A stretch of 37,210 bases of DNA from Acinetobacter lwoffii. GTDB taxonomy: Bacteria; Pseudomonadota; Gammaproteobacteria; Pseudomonadales; Moraxellaceae. The notes under the pieces are model-generated. The model had not been told where the DNA came from, made no database searches, and worked only from the letters and a program-made list of their open reading frames with translations. This document shows, piece by piece, positions 1 through 7,284 of the stretch. Every line of letters begins with the position of its first letter. Within the stretch, counting starts at the first letter, position 1. Where the stretch lies: positions 1-37,210 of the forward strand of contig NZ_JAMXXP010000030.1 in NCBI RefSeq assembly GCF_024129355.1, read 5' to 3'. Both the position numbers and the translations under genes were made by a program.

Positions 1-60
1 ACTTAACTAAGTCACTGTTTTATCAGAAGTTTTAATCTTCATCACCGCCGATGGATGTGC

Positions 61-88
61 ATTCTACAGCATTTCAGAGCCCTTGCAA
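61..88 (-). promoter_or_regulatory. Leftward sigma-70-type promoter leaving the window
   Basis: On the minus strand TTGCAA (88-83) is followed after 16 bases by TAGAAT (66-61). Transcription would start near position 54 and run out through the left edge, so the gene it serves is not visible. No open reading frame starts between 54 and 1 on this strand, so the transcript has a leader of at least 50 bases. A stable-RNA operon or a gene with a long leader would fit. The same TAGAAT hexamer is the -10 box proposed for rpmI and pheS in this window. Confidence 0.5.
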
Positions 89-258
89 CACCTTTTTCAA
101 GAAAATCATTTTGTATGTATATTTTTTAAGCTTTTCGTGTGTTTTCATTCATTTTTTATACAAATTTGCTTAAATGATGTCTATTCGTGAATATAACGTT
201 TATTATTTTTATACTAATAAGTAGTGCTACTTACACAGAAAAGGCCTCAGGTTACCTT

Positions 259-1158
259 ATGCATCGTTCTATTTACTTATCTATATGCTTATTTTCTTTA
301 GCTTCAAGCGCACATGTTTTCGCCGAGGCGGCCACCAGTGTGGAAAATCTGGAAAACGAGCCTGCAAAAACGCCGCTTAGAACAAAAATCTCGACCAAAG
401 CGCAACAATTACAAACGCAACTGAAAGTTGATGCCAGTGCAGCACAGGCTGAAGAAGTTAAAGATCCTTTTCAACCGTTAAATAGAAAGATCTATCAGTT
501 TAATGATGCGATTGACCGCACCGTGGTACGTCCCATAGCCGTACAATATGTGGAAAAAGTTCCTCAAGATGTTCGTGGCAGCTATACCCAGTTCCGCAGT
601 AACCTAGGTGAACCTTGGAATGTGGTGAATCAGCTGATTCAAGGTCGTCCTGCCCGCGCTGCTAAATCCCTAGGTCGTTTTACCATTAACACCTTAACAA
701 CTTTAGGACTGGCTGATCCAGCGCGTCGCCTGGGCTTGAGTCATGAAGAGGAAAAATTTGGAATTACCTTAGGTTATTATGGCGTGCCTTCTGGCCCTTA
801 TATCATGTTGCCATTTTTAGGTCCAAGTTCTGTCCGTGGCGTAATCGGTACTGCTGTAGATAGTCAAGCTCGTCCACAAAAATACATTCTCGAAGATGAA
901 GATGGAATTTACTGGACTGATCAGTTTTGGCGTGCCATCGATACCCGTTCAGAAATACTGGACGTTGAAGGAGTGCTGACTGGCGATCGCTATGCGCAGA
1001 TTCGCGATATTTATTTACAACGTACCAATTATGCAATTGCAGAAAAGAAAGGTACAGAACAAGATACGCTTTTCCTAGAAGATGATTTTGAAGATGACAA
1101 TTCTGATGATGCACCTTCTAGTGATAGCAACATTGAATCTTCAAACGAAGATCTTTAA
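259..1158 (+). CDS. mlaA: MlaA (VacJ) outer-membrane phospholipid-transport protein
   Basis: MlaA is the outer-membrane component of the Mla system, which removes misplaced phospholipids from the outer leaflet and passes them to periplasmic MlaC. The family signature DPFQPLNRKIYQFNDAID is present near residue 68, followed by the conserved LGEPWNVVNQL, GRFTINTL and LGYYGVPSGPYIMLPFLGPS blocks. The acidic, Ser/Asp-rich C-terminal tail is typical of low-complexity ends in this family. I chose ATG 259 because it begins a proper signal peptide (MHRSIYLSICLFSLASSAHVFA). The longer frame from GTG 187 would add an unrelated hydrophobic stretch. Unlike classical MlaA, no lipobox Cys follows the signal; the only nearby Cys (residue 9) is inside the hydrophobic core. 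The mature protein is therefore probably cut after VFA by signal peptidase I. The other mla genes are not in this window. Confidence 0.93.
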   Translation: MHRSIYLSICLFSLASSAHVFAEAATSVENLENEPAKTPLRTKISTKAQQLQTQLKVDASAAQAEEVKDPFQPLNRKIYQFNDAIDRTVVRPIAVQYVEKVPQDVRGSYTQFRSNLGEPWNVVNQLIQGRPARAAKSLGRFTINTLTTLGLADPARRLGLSHEEEKFGITLGYYGVPSGPYIMLPFLGPSSVRGVIGTAVDSQARPQKYILEDEDGIYWTDQFWRAIDTRSEILDVEGVLTGDRYAQIRDIYLQRTNYAIAEKKGTEQDTLFLEDDFEDDNSDDAPSSDSNIESSNEDL

Positions 1159-1176
1159 GTTTAAGCTTCATGTATG

Positions 1177-1206
1177 ATTGCTAGTGAAAATCTGTTCGCT
1201 AGCAAT
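1177..1206 (+). terminator. Hairpin after mlaA, probable terminator
   Basis: ATTGCTAGTGAA pairs with TTCGCTAGCAAT (12 pairs including one T-G) around a 6-base loop, 19 bases after the mlaA stop. The tail (ACTTTGCTTGTT) is only weakly T-rich, so termination may be partial and may let mlaA transcription reach gigA. Confidence 0.5.
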
Positions 1207-1261
1207 ACTTTGCTTGTTATAGTACATCTTATAGCCAATCCTGGGATTGAATCACTTTTTT

Positions 1262-2230
1262 ATGTATTTCATTCAACCGACTCGTGATATTCCTTACTTA
1301 GATCAAGTACTTGATACGCTTCCTCATGTTCAGATGATCTATCTGGATGATCATGAACTGTATGACTCTACGATTATTGCGATTGCAGATGTACATGATT
1401 ATCTGAAATATAAGTGGAATCTGCCTACGATTGTACTGGCCTTAGAAAATGAAGGTACTGCTTTGGCTCAGGCCTGGGAACAAGGTGCTTTAGCCGGCTG
1501 GATCTGGAACAAGCTTCCCGAGAATCCAGATCTGGCATTACAAAAAATTGATGCACAATATAAGCGTAACCAGGATAGCCGTGACCTGCCTTCTGCTGCA
1601 GAACTACAAAAAAAATTGTTACCGAATCCGATTGAACTGACCAATTACGAGGTCGAAACCTATTTTCAGCCTTCAGCCTATCTTTCAGGGGATTGGTATG
1701 ATTATTGGAAAATCAGCGACAAAGAAGTGATTTTCTATTTGGCCGATGTATCCGGACATGGCGTCACCAGTAGTTTGCTCACGTCCTGGATGGCAGCTTT
1801 CCATGGTCGCTCCAAGACGCCGCGCGAGCTGATCAAGAAGCTGAACGGTATGCTGATGCAGGAAAATATTGAAAAGCACATCACCATGATTGCCGGGATT
1901 CTTAATCTGGAAACCCATGTATTAAAATGGTCCAGCGCTGGACATTATCCTCCACCGATTATATTTGAACCCAATCAAGAACCTAAAATCCTCTCTTCCA
2001 GCAGTTTCCCTTTGGGCTTAACCGAAGATCTTGAAGTTGAGGAAAATGAATGGGTATTAAGTCGCAATGCGCGCTTTATTATCTGTTCGGATGGCGCACT
2101 GGAACCTTTTGATGGTGGTTTAAATGAACAATTCTCGCAATTATTACACCATTTGCAGAATCAATCTTTTCAGGCTCCGGAACATGTGGCTGACGATATC
2201 GCCTTTTTAAGCTTTATCCGCGTAAATTAG
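1262..2230 (+). CDS. gigA: GigA, PP2C/SpoIIE-type serine phosphatase (RsbU-like)
   Basis: This is a partner-switching phosphatase. In Acinetobacter baumannii, GigA is reported to dephosphorylate the STAS protein GigB, linking stress, antibiotic tolerance and the nitrogen PTS. About the first 100 residues look like a degenerate receiver fold (MIYLDD, PTIVLALE). The C-terminal 200 residues carry the SpoIIE phosphatase motifs LSGDWYDY, FYLADVSGHGVTSSLLTSWM, WSSAGHYPPPI and FIICSDGALEPFDGG, whose Asp residues bind the metal ions. An in-frame TTG at 1247 would add five residues (MNHFF), but it lies directly against the only purine-rich stretch, so I prefer ATG 1262; neither start has a strong ribosome binding site. 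The gene stands directly before gigB, the expected partner. Confidence 0.88.
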   Translation: MYFIQPTRDIPYLDQVLDTLPHVQMIYLDDHELYDSTIIAIADVHDYLKYKWNLPTIVLALENEGTALAQAWEQGALAGWIWNKLPENPDLALQKIDAQYKRNQDSRDLPSAAELQKKLLPNPIELTNYEVETYFQPSAYLSGDWYDYWKISDKEVIFYLADVSGHGVTSSLLTSWMAAFHGRSKTPRELIKKLNGMLMQENIEKHITMIAGILNLETHVLKWSSAGHYPPPIIFEPNQEPKILSSSSFPLGLTEDLEVEENEWVLSRNARFIICSDGALEPFDGGLNEQFSQLLHHLQNQSFQAPEHVADDIAFLSFIRVN

Positions 2231-2283
2231 CAGTATATTTACAGGCTTTATAAGCACTTAATTTGATTACTACTTTCAGCCAC

Positions 2284-2312
2284 TTGAGTATCAATACACC
2301 CTATGGGATAAT
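2284..2312 (+). promoter_or_regulatory. Promoter for gigB
   Basis: TTGAGT (2284-2289), a 17-base spacer and GATAAT (2307-2312) lie in the 112-base gap between gigA and gigB. This gives gigB a start of its own about 25 bases before its ATG, so gigB need not be co-transcribed with its phosphatase. Confidence 0.55.
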
Positions 2313-2342
2313 TTAATATCCTTCTCTGCAAATGGCATTTAT

Positions 2343-2861
2343 ATGTCAACAGGTCATGTTGAATATGCAAGTCTGAACGGAACGCATATTTTTAAGCTTA
2401 TCGGCGAAGTGCGTGCCCAATCTTGTATTAGTCTAGACAAATTACTGAACAAAATTGAACAGCAAGACAACGTAGTTGGCGCTATCGTTGATCTCACCGA
2501 AACCAGTTTCATTGACAGTACCGTACTGGGTGTTTTAGCGAAACTAGGACTCAAACTCAAGCAAGTACACAATATTCAGGCTGTCATGCTTTCTACCAAT
2601 TCTGACATTACCACTTTGGCCAACAGTATGGGATTGAGCCAGGTGTTTGTGATTCTGAATTATTGTGGTGATCCAAATGTCTGCACACGTGCGCTGATGG
2701 AAGAACATGTCACGCATCAAAATATGCTGAATACGGTTCTGGATGCGCATAAAACCTTGATGAAACTGAATCAAAGCAATCAGAACATGTTTGAACCTTT
2801 AGTCAAACAGCTACAGAAAGAGCAAGACAATTTAGATAAAATTTCCGAGCAAAAGGTATAA
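2343..2861 (+). CDS. gigB: GigB, STAS-domain anti-sigma-factor antagonist
   Basis: This is an anti-anti-sigma-factor-like switch protein. Its phosphorylation state is set by GigA, and in A. baumannii it is reported to talk to the phosphocarrier NPr. The STAS domain covers roughly residues 5-110. The conserved loop VDLTETSFIDSTVLGVLAKL contains the predicted phospho-acceptor Ser59 (in IDST). A helical, Gln/Lys-rich extension of about 60 residues follows the STAS fold; it is longer than in minimal SpoIIAA-like proteins and may be a partner-binding tail. No anti-sigma kinase gene lies nearby, which agrees with a rewired rather than sigma-B-type pathway. The next gene follows after 20 bases with no terminator, so gigB and the amidase are probably co-transcribed. 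Confidence 0.87.
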   Translation: MSTGHVEYASLNGTHIFKLIGEVRAQSCISLDKLLNKIEQQDNVVGAIVDLTETSFIDSTVLGVLAKLGLKLKQVHNIQAVMLSTNSDITTLANSMGLSQVFVILNYCGDPNVCTRALMEEHVTHQNMLNTVLDAHKTLMKLNQSNQNMFEPLVKQLQKEQDNLDKISEQKV

Positions 2862-2881
2862 CCATCTTATAAGAGGACCCT

Positions 2882-3709
2882 ATGACTTTACTTTCTGTTG
2901 TACAAATGAATTCTCAAAATGAAATTGATGTCAATTTCGTGGAGATTGAATCTTTAATTCAACAAAGTAAGGCCAATGGTGCTGAACTGATTGTTTTCCC
3001 GGAAAACTTTGTCTGTTTTGCAGCAGGTAAACAGCGTGAAACTGCTGCACAATTTGAAGTGATTCAGCAGCGTCTGGAACAACTTGCCCATGAATATGAC
3101 ACCTGGATCGTTGCCGGTACATTACCCTGCCCTTATCGTCCGGATGGTTCAATCATTGAGGATGGCCGGGTGCGTACCGTTAGCCTGTGTATCAGTCCGG
3201 AACGGACCGAAGCACGTTATGACAAAATTCACCTGTTTGATGTGCAAGTCGGCGATGCTGTCGGTGGTTATCAGGAATCCAAGTTCTTTGAACCCGGCAC
3301 AGATGTTGTCGTAGCCAAAACACCTTTTGGCAATATTGGGTTAATGGTCTGTTATGACCTGCGCTTTCCGGAACTGGCGTTAAATTTACGAGCCAAAGGT
3401 GCAAACCTCTTGACCGCTCCTTCTGCCTTTACCTATACCACAGGTGAAATGCACTGGCAGCTTCTTCTGCAAACACGTGCTCTAGATAGCCAATGCTCGG
3501 TGCTTGGTGCAGCTCAACAAGGCTGGCATGGAGAAAAACGCCAGACTTGGGGACATGCAGCCGCCACCAATAGTCGTGGACAACTTCTTAATATGATCCA
3601 TGCAGAAGGTGCTCAACTCATCACCGTCGACTTTGATTTAAATGAACAGCAAAAAGTGCGTGAATCCATGCCTTTAATGCAACACCGTAGACTTCTTCAA
3701 CTTTCCTGA
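2882..3709 (+). CDS. Nitrilase-superfamily carbon-nitrogen hydrolase (Nit1-like amidase)
   Basis: A C-N hydrolase of the Nit1/YbeM branch, whose studied members hydrolyse deaminated glutathione (an amide side product of transaminases). The catalytic triad is visible: Glu41 in IVFPENF, Lys115 in RYDKIHLFD and Cys157 in MVCYDLRFPEL. The length (275 residues) is normal for the branch. A good ribosome binding site (AAGAGG) stands before ATG 2882. There is no signal peptide, so it acts in the cytoplasm. It sits 20 bases after gigB and probably shares its transcript. The substrate is an inference from the family. Confidence 0.85.
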   Translation: MTLLSVVQMNSQNEIDVNFVEIESLIQQSKANGAELIVFPENFVCFAAGKQRETAAQFEVIQQRLEQLAHEYDTWIVAGTLPCPYRPDGSIIEDGRVRTVSLCISPERTEARYDKIHLFDVQVGDAVGGYQESKFFEPGTDVVVAKTPFGNIGLMVCYDLRFPELALNLRAKGANLLTAPSAFTYTTGEMHWQLLLQTRALDSQCSVLGAAQQGWHGEKRQTWGHAAATNSRGQLLNMIHAEGAQLITVDFDLNEQQKVRESMPLMQHRRLLQLS

Positions 3710-3728
3710 ATCGTTTCATTTGCTTGCA

Positions 3729-3734
3729 TAAAAT
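3729..3734 (+). promoter_or_regulatory. Probable -10 box of the ohr promoter
   Basis: TAAAAT preceded by TGC is the best -10 candidate upstream of ohr; no good -35 is visible. A start about 6-8 bases downstream would make the mRNA begin at the first strand of the structured leader described at 3739-3806. Confidence 0.35.
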
Positions 3735-3738
3735 AACA

Positions 3739-3806
3739 AAATCCCTGCTTATTCTTCAGGTGAAATCACCGAGCATAGAAGCTCTACGAAAAATAAACAG
3801 GGATTT
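3739..3806 (+). promoter_or_regulatory. Structured leader of ohr (three-way junction masking the RBS)
   Basis: AAATCCCTG (3739-3747) is exactly complementary to CAGGGATTT (3798-3806), a 9-pair stem. Two hairpins sit back to back inside it: GGTG-AAAT-CACC (3759-3770) and GAGC-ATAGAA-GCTC (3771-3784). The closing strand contains AGGGA, the ribosome binding site 8 bases before ATG 3812. When folded, the leader would block translation. I do not recognise a known riboswitch class in it. Confidence 0.5.
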
Positions 3807-3811
3807 AACTC

Positions 3812-4237
3812 ATGTCATTAGAAAAAGCCGTCTATACCGCACATGCCAAAGCCACAGGGGGCCGTGATGGCCGCGCCATTTCTGACGATCAGATTCTGGA
3901 CGTCCAATTGGCCGTACCTAAAGAAATGGGGGGACCAGGCGGTGGAACCAATCCTGAACAGCTCTTTGCCGCAGGTTATTCCGCCTGTTTCTTGGGTGCA
4001 ATGAAATTTGTTGCCAATCGTGACAAGCTCAATATCAGTAAAGATGCCTATATTGAAGGTGATGTTGGGATTGGTCCGATTCCTACCGGGTTCGGGATCG
4101 AAGTGACATTAAACATCCATCTTGAAGGCATGGATCAGGAAGAAGCAAAAAAACTGGTGGATGCTGCGCATATTGTCTGTCCATACTCAAATGCGACCCG
4201 TAATAATATTGATGTGAACTTAAACGTAATTACTTAA
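3812..4237 (+). CDS. ohr: Ohr-type organic hydroperoxide resistance protein
   Basis: A thiol peroxidase of the Ohr/OsmC family that reduces organic and fatty-acid hydroperoxides, using dihydrolipoyl groups as electron donors in studied homologues. The two reactive cysteines are Cys59 (GYSACFLGAMK) and Cys123 (IVCPYSNATRNN), and the Arg and Glu partners are in GGRDGRA and GTNPEQLF. At 141 residues it has the usual Ohr length and the Ohr-type Gly-rich motif GGPGGGTNPEQ rather than that of OsmC. No ohrR repressor gene is adjacent and no OhrR-like operator is evident; the unusual leader RNA directly upstream may supply control. A strong hairpin follows. Confidence 0.93.
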   Translation: MSLEKAVYTAHAKATGGRDGRAISDDQILDVQLAVPKEMGGPGGGTNPEQLFAAGYSACFLGAMKFVANRDKLNISKDAYIEGDVGIGPIPTGFGIEVTLNIHLEGMDQEEAKKLVDAAHIVCPYSNATRNNIDVNLNVIT

Positions 4238-4251
4238 TTTTTTTATTTAAC

Positions 4252-4281
4252 AGCTATCCTGAAAAAAGTTTCAGGATAGCT
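4252..4281. terminator. Strong hairpin after ohr
   Basis: AGCTATCCTGAAA pairs perfectly with TTTCAGGATAGCT (13 pairs, loop AAAG). It starts 14 bases after the ohr stop. There is no T-run directly after it on the plus strand, so it may act as a processing or stabilising structure as much as a terminator. Confidence 0.55.
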
Positions 4282-4382
4282 AGACTTCAATTATAAATTT
4301 CAAAATTTACCCGCTTCATCTTTTGTCAAAAGCTACTTCTCTTCCCCACTTGAAAACTGCAGCAAAAACTTAAGAAATTATA

Positions 4383-4401
4383 TATAATGATTCTTATTTA
4401 C
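4383..4401 (+). promoter_or_regulatory. Possible Fur-box-like site over a -10 element
   Basis: The 19 bases TATAATGATTCTTATTTAC match 13 of 19 positions of the classical Fur consensus (mostly in the left half). They include a perfect TATAAT -10 hexamer 33 bases before the start of the small exported protein. The right half is poor, so this is only a suggestion. Confidence 0.25.
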
Positions 4402-4420
4402 ATTTATTCGATTTATATTG

Positions 4421-4813
4421 ATGTTAAAACTAGTTCTTCTGAATTCTCTCCTGCTCCTCACTGCTACAACCTCTTTTGCAGATCTTTATCTCTCAGAAAA
4501 AATCCGTCCGAAAATAAAATCTCTGCTCAATACTGAAATTGAACGCCTACCCATTCCTGCAACACCCAACAATATGATTCTGCCTGAATTTGGTAAAGGG
4601 ATTATTGGCTGGGGAGCTGGCCCCAAAGATGCTGAAGCCCGTTTTCTCAATATTACTCAGGCAGATGTTGAAACAATGAAACAGGAAGGACTGAGTTTAG
4701 CAATGGCACAAGCCTGGCAGAACTTTTATGAAAATGAAACTCTGCGTAATCCGGGAAATCCGACTGCACCTTTTCGTGCACAACTCATGAAAAAAATCGT
4801 CAGTCTCTGGTAA
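4421..4813 (+). CDS. Small exported protein of unknown function (DUF4951-like)
   Basis: 130 residues with a clear signal peptide (MLKLVLLNSLLLLTATTSFA) and a predicted cut before DLYLSEK. The mature part has a Pro-rich segment (IPATPNN), then a compact block with GIIGWGAGP, DVETMKQEGLSLAMAQAW, FYENE and NPGNPTA. This pattern resembles a small uncharacterised family (I think DUF4951) seen in Acinetobacter and relatives, but I hold that assignment loosely. It is transcribed alone, facing gspE tail to tail. ATG 4421 is preferred over the overlapping TTG 4418. A possible Fur-like site overlaps the promoter. No function can be given. Confidence 0.7.
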   Translation: MLKLVLLNSLLLLTATTSFADLYLSEKIRPKIKSLLNTEIERLPIPATPNNMILPEFGKGIIGWGAGPKDAEARFLNITQADVETMKQEGLSLAMAQAWQNFYENETLRNPGNPTAPFRAQLMKKIVSLW

Positions 4814-4863
4814 ATATCCAAAAGTCCTGACGATCATTATGATAAAGCGAGCAGATTAAAAAA

Positions 4864-6351
4864 TTATTCTACTGCTTCGTTGGTTACTCGCAATACTTCT
4901 TCAATCGTGGTTTTTCCGGCCAATACTTTACGCAGACCATCATCACGAATGGAACCTGACTGCTGACGTACATAGCTTTCGATTTCATATTCAGCCGCAT
5001 TGCCATGAATCAAACGGCGCATATGATCATCGACTGGGACAATTTCATAAATTGCAGTACGGCCACTAAAGCCGGTATTGCCACAACGTTCACAGCCTTG
5101 AGGTTGCGGTAATCTTAAATCTTGGGGATGCTCAATATTGCCAAATAGATTCTTCTCGAAAGCATCTGCCTCATGCCAGGTCGCGCAATGTGGACACAAG
5201 GTACGCACCAGACGTTGGGCAATTACCCCGATTAAAGAACTGGACAGCAGAAATGGTTCAATTCCCATATCTTTCAGGCGCGTAACCGCACCAATCGCGG
5301 TATTGGTGTGTAAGGTGGATAACACCAGATGTCCTGTCAGGGATGCCTGCACCGCAATTTCTGCGGTTTCCAGATCACGAATCTCACCAACCATGACCAC
5401 ATCCGGGTCCTGACGTAACATGGCTTTTAACGCACGGGCAAAAGTCATATCCACTTTGGTATTGACCTGCGTTTGTCCAATGCCTTCCAGCTGATATTCA
5501 ATCGGATCTTCTGCTGTGAGGATATTCTTGGAACCGTCATTCAGGTCAGAAAGTGCCGCATACAAGGTGGTGGTTTTACCCGAACCGGTCGGGCCAGTCA
5601 CCAGAATAATCCCGTGCGGGCGATGTACTAAGGTCTTGAGTCGATCATAGTCATTATTCATCAGACCCAAATGGGTCATGTTCAAACGGCCGGCCTGCTT
5701 GTCCAGCAAACGCATCACCACCCGCTCCCCATAAGAAGATGGCAAGGTGGATACACGGACATCGACTTCACGACCAGCCAGACGCAAAGAAATACGGCCA
5801 TCTTGCGGAATACGCTTTTCGGCAATATCCAGTTTGGCCATGACTTTAATCCGTGAAACCAGAAGCGGTGCCAGTTCACGGCGTGGCTGTACAATTTCGC
5901 GTAACTGGCCATCGACCCGTAAACGCACCGACAGTTTTTTCTCAAAAGATTCAATATGAATATCGGAAGCCCCGACACGAATCGCCTCTGAGAGCAATGC
6001 ATTGATCAGACGCACAATAGGTGCATCATCTTCCTGATCCATCAGGTCTTCAGCTTCCGGAACCGAATCAGCCAGACTGAGTAAATCCGGATGATCTTCC
6101 AGACCGGCAGCGACCTGTTGCGATTCGCCGCTATCGCCGGCAAAACTGGAACTGAGTAACTGGTTAAATTCTTGTTCGCTACAGAGTTGAAAATGAGCCG
6201 GATAACCGAGCAGACGGCGAGCTTCCTGCAATGCAAGCATCGAGGTATTGTCACGACGCAGAATAAAGGCCTGATCTCCCTCATAACGCAACAGCACACC
6301 ATGGCGCTTGGCGAAGCTATATGGGATTTGTAATTGTTTAAGTACTTGCAT
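4864..6351 (-). CDS. gspE: GspE, type II secretion system ATPase
   Basis: A cytoplasmic hexameric ATPase that powers the type II secretion pseudopilus and contacts GspL. Residues 1-100 form the N-terminal GspE domain. The ATPase core follows with GASDIHIE (about 127-134), Walker A GPTGSGKTTT (253-262), the Asp-box region AEDPIEYQ (280-287), Walker B DPDVVMVGEIRD (315-326) and the His box TLHTN (346-350). The zinc-binding tetracysteine motif (Cys386, Cys389, Cys420, Cys423) separates GspE from most PilB/PilT relatives. The length of 495 residues is normal. No other gsp gene is nearby; in Acinetobacter the T2SS genes are scattered, so this orphan placement is expected. Confidence 0.93.
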   Translation of the reverse strand: MQVLKQLQIPYSFAKRHGVLLRYEGDQAFILRRDNTSMLALQEARRLLGYPAHFQLCSEQEFNQLLSSSFAGDSGESQQVAAGLEDHPDLLSLADSVPEAEDLMDQEDDAPIVRLINALLSEAIRVGASDIHIESFEKKLSVRLRVDGQLREIVQPRRELAPLLVSRIKVMAKLDIAEKRIPQDGRISLRLAGREVDVRVSTLPSSYGERVVMRLLDKQAGRLNMTHLGLMNNDYDRLKTLVHRPHGIILVTGPTGSGKTTTLYAALSDLNDGSKNILTAEDPIEYQLEGIGQTQVNTKVDMTFARALKAMLRQDPDVVMVGEIRDLETAEIAVQASLTGHLVLSTLHTNTAIGAVTRLKDMGIEPFLLSSSLIGVIAQRLVRTLCPHCATWHEADAFEKNLFGNIEHPQDLRLPQPQGCERCGNTGFSGRTAIYEIVPVDDHMRRLIHGNAAEYEIESYVRQQSGSIRDDGLRKVLAGKTTIEEVLRVTNEAVE

Positions 6352-6444
6352 CGCGGATTATAATAATGATGAAAAAATTTAAATTGAGTGTACTCTAAGC
6401 ATATGACAGCGTGAAGTATGTTTTCAAAGATTTAGCAAGAAAGG

Positions 6445-7275
6445 GTGCCAAGATTGCCGCAAGATAAAGATGAATTAATCCCGAATACAGCGAAAATGCG
6501 CTGGTGGGGAGAACAGAATTTTGAAATAAATCAGTCTAAAGCCTGGCAGTTTGGCTCCTTGCTGTTTCGGCTGACCCGAGGGATTCAGGAATGGCGACTG
6601 GAATATTTCCGCCCTTCTGTGCAATACGATTATGAACAGCAATGGCATCAGATTGATGATCCGAATTTTGCCTTTCCACCGCCCGTGAAAATTGAACGCT
6701 ATATGTTCAAATCCACGCAAAAAAAATTGCAACTGATGCCACGTCTTGCAGACCGTTCTGTGGTGATTAAACCAGTCGATCCGATTTATATTCCTGCTGG
6801 ACAGCGCGGTACGCTTTATATCAGCACGCCCTTATGGATTGCCGGTTTTGTCGAGGGTCAACGCGAACCGATTTTCGATTTACCGGTAATCTTGCCAAAA
6901 GACACCTGGTTTGGACCCAATCACCGTTCGGGGGAAATCTGCTACGCCACCGCAGTTGATGGCAGAACCGAACTGAAACAGTTACATCCGCGAGCCTTTC
7001 GTGCAGTCACGCCAATTGAGTTTCACAATACCAGTAACCAGCAATTGCGCTTTGACCGAATGAATGTGCCAGTGCCTGCCCTGCCGCTTTTTTACAGTGA
7101 AAGTACCGGCCGCTTATGGACCTCGCAAATCCGCGTTTTGCATGAAAGTTCGGACCGTCCACCACGGATTCGGGTCGAAAACCGCACGCCACCAAATGCT
7201 GGTGAAGTGGCCTATCTGCATCCACCGCGTGATCCAGCAGGTGCATTATTTAATATGTTTGATTCATTTTTCTAA
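6445..7275 (+). CDS. Unrecognised soluble protein upstream of mscS (DUF432-like)
   Basis: About 276 residues with no signal peptide or membrane segment; rich in Trp, Arg, Pro and aromatic residues. Recognisable stretches are MRWWGEQNFEINQSKAW near the start, PAGQRGTLYISTPLWI in the middle and LWTSQIRVLHESSDRPP near the end, suggesting a beta-rich fold. It may belong to DUF432, a family I associate with mechanosensitive-channel neighbours, but this is a weak recollection. Start is uncertain: GTG 6445 directly follows AAGAAAGG, while TTG 6454 has that same AAGGG at a better distance (8 bases). It ends 9 bases before mscS, so the two are surely co-transcribed and probably work together at the membrane. 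Confidence 0.72.
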   Translation: MPRLPQDKDELIPNTAKMRWWGEQNFEINQSKAWQFGSLLFRLTRGIQEWRLEYFRPSVQYDYEQQWHQIDDPNFAFPPPVKIERYMFKSTQKKLQLMPRLADRSVVIKPVDPIYIPAGQRGTLYISTPLWIAGFVEGQREPIFDLPVILPKDTWFGPNHRSGEICYATAVDGRTELKQLHPRAFRAVTPIEFHNTSNQQLRFDRMNVPVPALPLFYSESTGRLWTSQIRVLHESSDRPPRIRVENRTPPNAGEVAYLHPPRDPAGALFNMFDSFF

Positions 7276-7284
7276 GGGCGTCTG

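Noticed and set aside
187..258. Extended mlaA start at GTG 187
   Set aside because: The added residues form a second hydrophobic stretch before a complete signal peptide beginning at 259.
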